The translations under genes were made by a program, and so were the position numbers. Source: Pelodiscus sinensis (taxonomy: Eukaryota; Chordata; Testudines; Trionychidae). Taken from it: a stretch of DNA of 64,000 nucleotides. Under the pieces are notes generated by a model. It was not told where the DNA came from. It searched no databases and was given only the letters and a program-made list of their open reading frames with translations. The stretch is taken from assembly GCF_049634645.1 (NCBI RefSeq), contig NC_134714.1, positions 72,572,001-72,636,000 of the forward strand. Direction: 5' to 3'. Shown in pieces: positions 37,501 through 49,500 of this stretch (its first letter is position 1; each line of letters begins with the position of its first letter).

Positions 37501-40500
37501 ACAGCGGTTCCCAACTTTTTTTATATTGCAGACCAGCAAACCCATTTGCAAACTTTTGGTGGGCCAATAACACTGGATATGCATATTTGCATATTCATTC
37601 AGCCAAATGCCCTGGCCTTCCAGAGGTAGCCCTAACTCCTAGAGCCCCCCCACCCCTCCACTATCCCCAGTGCCAGCCACTGACCCCAGAGTCCCCTAAA
37701 CCCAACCCAGCCCCAGTGCCAGCCTCCTACCCCTTAGAGTCCCCCACCATCCGACCCCCCCAGTGTCAGTCTTCTGTCTCGAGCCCCACTGCACCCAACC
37801 CCCCCGAATCCCCAGTCCCCAATATTAGCACTGTCCCCATAGCCTCCCAGTGCCAGCCCTGCCCCCGTAACCTCTCCACTACTAACCTCACCCCCAGAGC
37901 CTCCCCAGTGCCAGCTCCCCACCCTGGACACCCAAAGCCTCCCACAGTGTCAGCCCCCGTCTCTTAGAGCCCCCCCTTAGAGCACCTGAGTAACAGCCCC
38001 ACCCCAACAGCTCCCCATTATTGGCTTTGCCCCCCCAGAGTCCCCGAGCACTAGCCCCACCCCTGCAGCCCTCAGTGCCTGCCCTGCCCCCCTCACCTAG
38101 CCCTGTGCTGCCGCCCAGCTGCCAGCTAAGCGCTGCTGCCCAGTTGCAGCTGCTCTAAGGCTGCCGTGCCAAGCTCCATGCAGCCCTCCTGCCATGAAGC
38201 AAACCACTCTTCTGCGTCCAGGAGGAGACCCCGCCCCTGCCCAGTACTGGTTGGCTAAGAGGTGGGGCAGGACACACCTCTCTGAACAGCCGTGGCAGGA
38301 GGGGAGGCATTGAGCAGTATACCTCAGCCCCCACAGACCGGCAGCCAGCGGTTCGCTGCGCAACACAATCCACGGACTGGCAGTTGGGAACCACTGGCTT
38401 AAAGCAGGGGTGGGGAACCTCAGGCCCAGGAGCTGGATGTGGTCCTGGCCTGCCTGGGTCTGGCCCCCAAGGCTCAAGGTCCCCTCCAGCACTGGGAGCC
38501 TGCACTGGTGATCCAGCCCCCCTGCTTCCCCCCGGAGGCTGGAGTGCACAGGATTTACTAGGTTGTCCCCCTTGCCAGGCTCTGATATGCAAGGGGAAAT
38601 GTGGGGAGTGTCTTTCTCCTCCTCCGTCAGAGGCAACAGTGAGGGTCCCCCCCGCCCACTTCTCACCTATGAGCAGTCCCCAACTGATTTTTCTGTGAGT
38701 CAGTGGCCCCCGACCCCAAAAAAAGGTTCCCCACCTATGGCTTAAAGTGCTGTCCTACTTCTTTCATCTCTAATTCATATATCCCACTTTCCTACATAGT
38801 ACTGCAGAATTTTCCTCTCAGATCTTCCACCAGGTGTTTGTAGAATGAGTACATTTTACTGTAAATGCAGAATGCAGTGAAGCAGCTGGGATTCTGTGAT
38901 TTTACTCACCTTTGATCCCATGTAAAGAGCCTGGATTTCATTATGGCGTGCAGCTGTCAGGTACTTGTAGAAGTGGGTAGTGAGATAATTTGCTAGGAAG
39001 TGAGAGGCTGCCAAGCTGGGATGCTTGTCAAGACACTGTTCACTTATCACAAGGCGCATACCAGAGTCTTCTATTCTCTGTAAGAGCTACAACAAGCAAG
39101 AGAAAGATATCCAGATGTTTCTGACTACAAAGCAGGGAAAGCCTCTTAGCTCAACTACTCCATTTGCCTTATGCAGAGTAGGGTATTTTACTCCCCCCCC
39201 CCCACTAGTCTCTCAAGCATATTTCTGAATTGTAACAACCTCATATATATCTGATGGTGTGTTTTAGTTACCTCTATGTGCAAATCACTGCATTGCCTAA
39301 CTGCCCCCAACTTAAACGATCTATCATCAAGAACAGGTTCCTAACAATTATAAACAAACAGATTAATTACAAGTTAAATTAATTTAAGAGCAAGTGAGAT
39401 ATAGAAGACCAGGAATAGAGTGTCAATTACTGAATCCTGTTAACCTGTAAGGATTCTAAAGTTCTTTGTAAGGTGGCATGTAATTACTCTCTCTCTGTGT
39501 TACTAATAAAAAAAACCTGCTATGATTATTCAACCCAAAAGCATTTTGCTTTCCCACTTCATTAAGTCAAACAAAACAAACATATGGAGATATACCTACC
39601 TCATAGAACTGGAAGGGACCTTGAGAGCTCATCGAGTCCAGTCCCCTACCCTCATGGCAGGACCAAGTACCATCCCTGACAGCTCTGCCCCAGCTCCCTA
39701 AGTGGGCCCCCTCAAGGGTTTAGCAGGCCAATGCTCAAACCACTGAGCTATCCCTCCCCCCCCCAGTGAAATGAGATTGGTCAGTTTCACTGCCTGGTTC
39801 TTCTGTACTAACAGCACAAGAACATTCCCTTATGGTTTCTAACACTGAGTGGAAACCAAGAAACCCCGCAGATTGATTAAGTTAAAAAAAAAAACCCAAA
39901 AACATGACAATATTGTTATTGGGATTTTGCAAAATGGCTATATAGTAACCCTTTAAACCAGCATGCTTTATTCACACACCCCTCAAACACCAGAACACTA
40001 GCCCCAAAAAGGGGGGAGGGTTTTGCTCGGGCCTAGGGCAGCGGGGGGAAGAGATCCTTCGTGGGGCAGATCTGGCCTACCAAGCAGGTTGATCTGGCCT
40101 GCGGACAACATGCCACTGCTTTGCTTCTGGGCCAATCAGGGCCTGGGGAGCACGTGAAGTCTCCTCCCCTGGCAGGGGCACCCGGTGCTTAGAGGGAACT
40201 GCCAGTTATTCAGCTGTGCACCCTTGGCAGGGCAGGGAGCAAGAGACTTCACATGCTCCCTCTGGCTCCAGACCCTGATTGACCTGGGGACAGAGGGAAT
40301 GCGCAAAATCTCCTCCAGCCACCTGGGGCGTGGGCGCCTAGAGGTAACTGCCAGCTTTTCAGAACAGCTGGCAGTTCTCTCGTGGGTCGTGGGGAGAGCA
40401 GGGGCAAAGATTCCATGCGCTCCCTCACCCCCAGGCCAATCAGGATCTATGGACAGGGGAGCATGGAAATGCTCCCCTTCTGCCTAAGGCCCTGACCCTT

Positions 40501-43500
40501 CAAAAATGATTGCCCACCCCTTGCCTAAGGCATGTCTGCTTTAGAAACCTGAGTCAATCTATGTTAGGTAGACTTATGATCACTGCAGTAATTACCCCCC
40601 TTTTGTCGGTGATGTGCATCCTCACCAGGAGCACTTCCACTGACTGAAGAGGGTGAAGGTGTGTGAGGGTGTACCTGAGAGCCTGGGCTCCGGGAACCCA
40701 ACAGTTGCGAGCCTGGCTTTGCTGCCTAAGTTCCCAGAAGGGAGCTGCAGGCCAGAAATCTGGGTTAAAGTGGGGAGCCAGTCAAGGACAACTCAACTGG
40801 TAGAGAGAAGCCCAGAGGAACAGACTAGCTCTAGCTAGGGCCTCCTACCTGCCCTGGAGTGACAGCTCAGCTTTCTTGTACATTTCACAGCTCCATACTG
40901 TAGCCATGAAATTGACAAGAATGACAGCCAACAGCTAACATAAGTAATGCAGTATCTACACAGACACAGTATTGCCCTAACCACATGGACATAAGCTACG
41001 CCTCTCTCATGGAGATGGAATTTTTATGTCTGTGTAGTGGGATAAGTACATACTGCAACCAAGCTCCCCCGACGTACACAGATATAGTTAGATTGACATA
41101 AATTGCTTTACATCAGCTGTATGGTAGGCCAAGCTATAGTGGCCATCAAAAGCGTTCTTTAAAACAAGTTGCCAAAGTGCTGCATATGGGCAAAAAATGC
41201 CCCATTTAGACAAGCTGTATGTTTAGGGTTTTCCTTGAAGCCCCAACTTCAAAACTTGAGCTTTCATTGGGGGGGGGGGGGAGTGTATTGCCCTTATGGT
41301 CACAGAGAAGAGACAGAAAAGGTGTCCCCTGAAGACTTGAAACCTTGCTCTCTATCTAGCAAATATGAACTTAAAGTGTGTTACTTGTGAAATGCCTTGA
41401 TTCAGGAGACTGACTTAAAAATGTTTGGGGTTGTCATATTTTTTGAATGCTTGGGGTTAGCAATACTGTGGTTCCAAAATGAATCGAAGTTCTCTAAACC
41501 TCAGTGTAGAGGACAAGATTAAAGGTGGCCTGGTGGTAGTGTGTGTTGAGACTGGTCATCTCTACAGATAGAATCTTTGTAACAGAGTTCAGCTGCAATC
41601 TACCTTTATGCTGCCAAGTAGCCTGAGGACCGCAATAGCAGTGTTTGGAAAGCCTTGTTTAGCAGTGACCTACTCTTTGAAAGTAGCAAGGCAGAAACAG
41701 CTTCTGGTTACCTGCACAGCCTTTTCATTGTCTCCCATCTCCAGTAAGTGCAGGAGGTGCTCCTGGTGAAGGCTGATCAAGTTTTCTCTTGGTATGGGGT
41801 ATAAGTGACCCCATTCTTCACACAACTCGTAATCCTAAGGAGAAGGAAGGCAAAACAACTCCTCTCATTATAGCTATTAATTTCATGCCCATGCTCTGAT
41901 TAATATTTAAGATCAGTTCAGTAACAGTACAGAATACTTTTTTTCCAGCAAAAAAATAGTTACAACTTCAGGACTGGACCAGTCAGGGGAGAATAATAAA
42001 CAATACAATTTTGCCAGAGTCCCATCCTACATGATGTAACTATTGTAACCTGCCAGTGAAGAGAAAAGCATTTTGGACAAATATTTCTGTAAACGTTCTC
42101 AGATTATACAGAGAGTTTCCAGCAAGGTTGTTAATAGTTTCCTAAGGGCTTGGATTCTACTTCACTGTCAACATATGCAGTCTAAACCTGTATTTCACCA
42201 AAAGTGGTATTTTTAACTTTTAAAATTCAAAAAAGTTGAAATAAGTTTGAGCTCTGTCTTGGAGGGATTTTTTTAAATCCCAGAGTAGCGCCCACACTAT
42301 GTGGTGCTTATTCTTCCAAGCATAAAGAAATCCTCCCTCTAACTTTGCTTGTCCTTGACAAGGGCAGCATGTTACTTACACACACATGACCCAAGAGAGT
42401 AATTTGTTGCTGGATTTCTGGTAGGATGGAAGAAATGAATTATGTGTGGAAATAAAATTAGGACAAAACTATGGGGGTACTTAGTTTTCATTTAAATCTT
42501 GACATTAAAGCAAATATTCCAATTAGCTTCCACAATACACAAATTTATTGAGTTTTTTTCCTGCCCTATGAACTCTGTTGATACAAGCATCTAAAAACAT
42601 TGGTTAACAAAATGTAATAATCCCACCATTTTCTATATTTTAAACACAAAAGCCATGTAAAGATGCCACACCTTTGCTTCCAGAATAACACTCATAATGG
42701 CGTGGGGATCATTAATGCAGGCTTCTTTCAGGTCTTGCCAGTCATTCCAGGATGGGACATCTTGCAAATTCAAAATCTAATAAAATAAAATGTTTCTATG
42801 AAAGATTGTTTTTAACAATATTTCTTCAAACCCATCACTAGGCCCAGGCAGACGGTAGAACTGACTGCATCAGGAGTTAAATCAAGCCAGGAAGCTACAT
42901 TTATCATACCAGAAAGGTCTGGGAATCCTTGGCGATGTACTTCAAGTTCAAGAGGACTAGATGAAAGGATTCTATCATAGAGGCCTAAACCTGTGAAGAC
43001 ATATCTGTATGAAGAGACTGCTGGCAGAGTTCTAAGAGACAACACAGCATCAGCTATCCAGTAGATTTAATCTATTCACAGTATAGGCAAGCGAGACTCT
43101 GGATTCCTCAATTCTTAGGCTTGTAAAACTGGGATAAAAAATTCAGACAAATATAAGCTCTCTTGGGAAGTTTCCAGTGATTGCTGCCTCTGGTCAGGCT
43201 GGAGGAAAAGAGATCCTAAAAGAATCGACACACGTTTTTTTGATTTTTGTTTTATTTTGTTCTTTTGTCTCCAGTCTTCTATGGAAACTGAAAGTAAAGG
43301 CAGCTGGAAAGGGAAAATTATGGATAAGGAAAAGAGCTAACCTGACATTTCAGTACTGTTGGAAAGCTGACCAGGTTTCAATTTTAGCTAAGGGTTTGGG
43401 GAGGATGTTTTCTATGCCAAAGGAAAACAAGCATATTCCATACCTAGTTACCTAATAAAATGGCTTTTGTACCTTTTGATAAACCTGCAGTTCTCCTGTT

Positions 43501-46500
43501 TTGCTCTGCAGATCAGACTTCAGTTCTTCTGTTATGTCAGGGTCACAGATGCAGTAAGCTAAGATTTCCAGACAAGCCTCAAGGGGCCACCTGTCCAGAC
43601 AGCGCAGGGCCAGTCTACTTCTCAACATCGCATCCTTCACTGGAAACAGATACTGCCAACCATCCTTATCTGCAAAAAGACAAGCTACCAGCATGAAGCC
43701 CACTTCCTATGCTTTGGGAAGCAGGGGGAGGAGAGAAAAGCATTTCCATTCTTTGGATTTGCCCAGGGATCACCAGATAGGGATTGCAAACTGGGGACCA
43801 ATTTCAGACAGTACACTCTATAAAGAAAACTCATTTCCTTTACCGTCAGCAGCCGCACAGCTCAGCACAGCATCCCTCACGCTGGTCAGCTCCTCCATAT
43901 CCTGACTGTATAGGTCCAAGATCCTCAGGGCTCTGGGCCAGTCCTTTGCTGTGAGCGCTTGCTCAAAAACTTCCATTAATACCTCGACAGACATGGTAGA
44001 ATGCAAGCCCAAGAGAACAAGCGAGATGTACGGCTTGCCACAGAGGCCACTGACTGAACCACTACTCTCTTCCTGGGAATCCTGAAGTGGCTCAGACATG
44101 GTGAGAAGAAAACTCTCCAGTATCAAGAACTCCTTCAGTAATGCCTCGCACTCTTTGGAAATCTGCTCCATGCCCAAGGGGACCTCCCGTTTGCCCCGAA
44201 ATTCCATCCACGACAGGCTTGGTTTGGGCACCTTTGGTGCCTTGGATGCACAGAGACATGCTACAATGGCCATTAGCTTTGACTGACACTTCAGGAAGGC
44301 CAGGGAAGAGGCAGTGAGCGCGTGCTGGTTCAAATCAGCCAGGGAGGAAGAGGGCTGAGTAGAATCCTCCTCAGAGTCCATAGCTGGATTGTGGATAGGT
44401 ATCTCAACATCTGGCAAACAATGGTAGGCATGAAGATGTGCTAGACTGCTGATGTTAGTCAAAAGGGACCTGGTCTGGCTGCTTTGCCTGACACTGCACA
44501 GGGACAGTGGCTCACAGCAACAGTTAAGGATAACTTGCTGCACATTTAAGTTCAACTCTTCTTTTGCCAACAGCGAAGAGAGCCTGGAGGAGTGAAAACA
44601 GCACCAGTTTAGCAGGTGCACGTGCATAATATCTTGCATTTACACAGGCTCTCAAGAAGTATTACAAACATGAATAGTCCTCAACTGTTCTCCCTGAGAC
44701 AGACTATCCCCTAAAACAGGGGAAAATGAGATAGCAAGGTTGTGTGTTGCCTAACCTCTTGAGGATTCAAGCATTAGCACTATGAAGAGAATTCAGAGGC
44801 CTGGTAGCTATTTTTTCTGCTCTTACCAATAGGCAACACAGCCTCAAAGTGAACATTTTTCTTGTTTAAAAAAAAAAAGGCATTCCCATGCCATGATTAA
44901 TATCCTTTGTAACTTCTTCATGTGAGCAAGAATCACCAGGATCAAACACTGACTCCTACTTATAACTATATTCACAGATGCCAATTCTGAGGCGCTCTGG
45001 GTCTGGAGCACCCACAGGGAAAAATTAGTGGGTGAAGCTGCCATCCTCCCCGTTTGCCTCCCTCCCCGTTCCCTGCAGGTCTAACCTTGTAGCGTTAGTT
45101 TCCAGAGAACCAGAAACAGCTAATTGGAAGTGTTCAAGAAGCTCTAGGTAGGTACAGGGAAGAGCGGGGATGGAACAGAATTTGGAAAAAGGTAGGGTAA
45201 GGGAGAGCCGAGAAGAAGTGGGGAGGGCTGGTGCGGAGGGGTGAGCATTCCCAGCTGGAGGGGAAGTCAGTGGTTATGACCTTATAAACAGTATATTTTG
45301 CTCCAAATCTAAAGTAAGCAATGTCCCCTAGTACAGGGTGGAAATAGAGACTTGGGGGAGGGGAGTTCCACCTCTCTCTGGGGCAACGAGGATATATCAT
45401 TAACCATCAGGTGGTCCCATACCACCCATTTCCTCAGCTCCTTCCTATGGTCTATTTCTGTGACCTGTAAGTTTCCTGCAGATAAAGCTTAGCAACCCAT
45501 CCCACCCTGTAGCATTTACCCCCTGCTTTTGGTGGGAGACTCAGAAAGACCATCTAGGATCCTAGGGTATGTCTACACTACAAAGTTAATTCGAACTAAC
45601 AGCCATTAGTTCGAATTAACTTTCATAGGCACTATACAGGCAAACCGCTAGTTCGAACTTAATTCGAACTAGCGGAGCACTTAATTCGAACTAGGTAAAC
45701 CTCATTCTACGAGGACTAATGCTTAGTTCGAATTAAGTAGTTCGAATTAAGGGCTGTGTAGCCCCTTAATTCGAACTAGTGGGAGGCTAGCCCTCCCCAG
45801 CTTGCCCTGGTGGCCACTCTGGGCACCACCAGGGAAACTCATCAGCCCCCCTCCTGGCCCCGGAGCCCGTAAAGGGGCACAGTCTGGCTACGGTGCCCGT
45901 GCCAGGTGCAAGCCTGCCAGCACCCAGCCAGCAGACCCTGCACCTGGCATGGCACGAGCCAGCCACCCGCTGCCACCCAGCCCTCCACCTCTTCCCGGGA
46001 CCAAGCTGGCGGCTCCCAGGAGCCTGCCCGGGGTCGCAAGAGGCGGGCGCCTGCCTGGTCTAGCGTGGACATCGTGGACCTCACCAAGGTTTGGGGGGAA
46101 GCCTCCAACATCCACGACCTCCGCACTAGGCACAGGAAAGTGGCAGTCTAGGGCAGGATAGCTGCCAGCCTGGCCACCCAGGAGCAGGTTTACATGAAAA
46201 TCAAGGTGGTCGAGTGAGACCCCGACCCTGAGCTTAGAACATAAAAACATAAGAATGGCCGTACTGGGTCAGACCAAAGGTCCATCTAGCCCAGTAGCCT
46301 GTCTGCCAACAGTGGCCAACACTAGGTACCCTGGAGGGGATGGACCGAAGACAATGACCAAGCCATTTGTCTCATGCCATCCATCTCCAACCTTCCACAA
46401 ACAGAGGCCAGGGACACCATTTCTACCCCCTGGCTAATACCACTCCATGGACCCAACTTCCATGAATTTATCTAACTTCTCTTTAAACTCTGTTCTAGTT

Positions 46501-49500
46501 GTAGCCTTCACAGCCTCCTGCAGCAAGGAGTTCCACAGGTTGACTATTTGCTTTGTGAAGAAGAACTTTCTGTTATTAGTTTGAAGCTTGCTACCCATTA
46601 ATTTCATTTGGTGTCCTCTAGTCCTTCTATTATGGGAACTAATGAAGAACTTTTCTTTATGCACCCTCTCCACACCACTCGTGCTTTTATAGACCTCTAT
46701 CATATCCCCCCTCAGTCTCCTCTTTTCTAAGCTGAAAAGTCCCAGTCTCTTTAGCCTCTCTTCATATGGGACCTGTTCCAAATCCCTGATCATTTTAGTT
46801 GCCCTTTTCTGAACCTTTTCCAAGGCCAAAATATCTTTTCTGGGGTGAGGAGATCACATCTGTACACAGTACTGAAGATATGGCGTACTATAGTTTGATA
46901 CTTCCCCTCCTCCTTCTTCCCCTGGCTTCCCCCTTCCAGCTCCCTCCTCCCAGGTTTTCTCCTCCCCTCTCCCACCTTTTCTCTTCCCCTCTCCCACCTC
47001 CTTTTCCCAGTCTCCCCAAGTTTTGTTAAATAAAGAGAGTTTCTATTTTTGAACACACGTGTCCTTTATTTTGTACATCAGGAAGGGGGGCTAGGGAGCG
47101 GTAAGTGGAAGGAGGTGAGGGAGGAATGGGGTACGAGCCCCTGATGGGGAGGACTGGGGTGGCTCTGCGGGCTCCTCGGGGTGGAAGCTCTCTGCCCCTT
47201 CCATGGATATTGACCCCCACCCCCAGATGGCAGCCTGCAGCAAGTGCAGCCGGGCTGATGGCTGAGTGCTGTGATGTGCCGAGTGTGGGCATTCAGGGCA
47301 CTCCAAGCCAGGACTGCTTTGCTGTCCCTCGTCGAGTTAGACAAGTGAGCGGGGAACTCCTGAGAACTGTCTGTCCGGGGTGGGGGTCAGGTCCCTTTAA
47401 GCACAGCCCTTGGCTAGCCTGAGACAGCAGCTCCTCGCTCTAAGTCCTAATCTGATGCCCTGCCAGCACTGCTTCCGGCCAACCTTAACCTTGGTTCAGG
47501 GCCCACTCAATGTGGACATGCTAGTTCGAATTAGCAAAATGCTAATTCGAACTAGTTTTTAGGTCTAGATGCACTAGTTCGAATTAGCTTAGTTCGAATT
47601 AACTAATTTGAATTGAGTTAGTTCGAATTAGTGCTGTAGTGTAGACATACCCCTACTGACATATCCCCCACAGCAAAATACCGGGCACAGTCTTTTCTGG
47701 AGTTAGAGGAAATAAGCGAAGGGGATGGAGTATGTAACTTAGCCATACTACTGAAACTTTGCTAAGCAGAGAATATCAGCTCTCTTTGAAAAGCAGGCCC
47801 AAAATTGGGCCTGTAACAAGAGGGCTTTTCGGTAACATGACTTACTACAATACTTAGCAATCACTTAAATGGTGTAAAAGCGTACAGGGCACTGCTTGGC
47901 AGTAGGGCAGTGCCAACGATATAACAAGTGCCTGCACTGTAAAGTTAAAGAATTTGGAAAGAGCAGCAAAGATAAAAAGTACATTAAAAATATGAACAGA
48001 GAAGCAAGTTTTAGAGCTTAAACGCTTCATGGACAGGGAAGTCAACAGCCTCCGCAGGCCCCTTGGCAAGGTGGGGGAGGACTGGCTCCATGCTCCTGGA
48101 AGGGGCAGAACATCAGGTGAAAGGTGTGGGGCCAGGGCAGCTGAGCCCTCAGAGCTTCACAGAACGCACGGTGCAGTGCTTCCATGGTGATTTAAAGGGC
48201 CTGGGGCTCCGGGTGCCACCACTGCAGTAACAGCAACAATGGACAAGAGCCTTTTCAATCATCAGGCCCCGAGGAAGTTTCCCCCCTTTACCAGCCCCTT
48301 TTTGGTGGGCCTGTTCATGGACCAGGTTGGTGTTTAGGATGTTTCTTGGAGGAAAGAATGGGAACCTATGTAAGTGAGGAAGTTATTCTGGGCATCTGGG
48401 ATGGCTCAGAAATTGAAAATGTAATGACCCTATATCATAACCTATTATTGGTTGACTGTTCTGGGACTGGGCTGTCTTTTGAAACAAGTTTAGTAAAATC
48501 CAGATAAACATCCAATTTTGTTAAGTTTATTACCCTTTCTGCAAATATCGCCAAATGATTAACATGAAAAAATATACAATAAACATCTGCTGTTCCAATA
48601 GGTTCACTGCCCAGGCCTCTAGCAGCAAATAGAACTTCACTCTAAAATGTCATGCAATAAATCATTTTCCCTTGTCTGACATACATGGCTCAGGGTAATA
48701 CCATGCAAGATTCTTTAGTTTGGTCCTTGGTACAAGGTGTCTCCACTATTAGTCACCCTGGTATGCATCCTTTCTGCACTGAAGTAATTCTCCGTTTTTA
48801 AGTCGTGCAAAAAAACCCCTCCCAATTTGCACAAATGGAAGTCAGCCGTGGGAAAAAAATTACCTGCCTTAAGTTGTTTCGCTATAAGTCCAAGTTTTTT
48901 GGAACGTATCTTGGACTTATAGCGAGGACAGCCTGTAGAAAGTGAGAGTTACACTGAGCAGCTTATAAAGGATGTTAAAATATTGTCTCATTTAACATCT
49001 GCTTCCATCACCAAGTTGCACACTTTCAGTATCAGCCCAATATAGAAGTTAGAGATGGAAAACGTGTAAGATCCATGCCCAGAAGTTCTCTGATGTGATC
49101 TTGGGAAACAATTTTATTTGTATTGTGATATGTATAAGATGTGTGGCTACTGTGTCCAGAAGTTAGACAGTTTCAAATGTAAAACCCACACATTCCTGGG
49201 GCTCTCAGTTCAAGTCTCAATAGCCAGTAGTTGTCTAGCTTACAAAACACACAACCATAAGTTTCACTAATTTGTGATCCTTTGTGGCCATCTCATTAGA
49301 GAACCCAGGGATGCCTTTCCCAGAGATAGCAATGGTCTTTGCACAGGAGAGGAATTCTGCTCCGCAACAGTTCCAGTCATAGAGGATTTTGAGTCCAACC
49401 CAATTAACAAGCACTAAATTTGTTAATTAAGTATTCATGAAAAGCACCAACCTGTCAGGTGGAACTTGTCTCTCAAACAAGAGCAGAGCGAGCAAGTGAG

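Larger units (their letters stand above)
45565..47652. mobile_element. 2.1-kb Harbinger-like element with Myb/SANT-like relic and nested CR1
   Basis: Starts GGGTATGTCTACACTACA and ends GTAGTGTAGACATACCC, flanked by CTA on both sides. Both ends carry arrays of TAGTTCGAATTA palindromes. A + strand relic at 45906-46215 reads RKRRAPAWSSVDIVDLTKVW and EASNIHDLRTRHRKVAV, like the Myb/SANT-type DNA-binding proteins of Harbinger transposons. A CR1 fragment interrupts it at about 46226-46880. A TTAAATAAAG polyA-like stretch lies at 47028. Confidence 0.72.

Noticed and set aside
37600..38100. C-rich tandem-looking array (CCCAGTGCCAGCC) as a minisatellite
   Set aside because: The units vary in length and order and lie within hAT ends, so it is treated as element interior.
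38097..38666. 189-codon - strand frame
   Set aside because: It spans the border between two hAT elements and their target duplication, so it cannot be an old gene.
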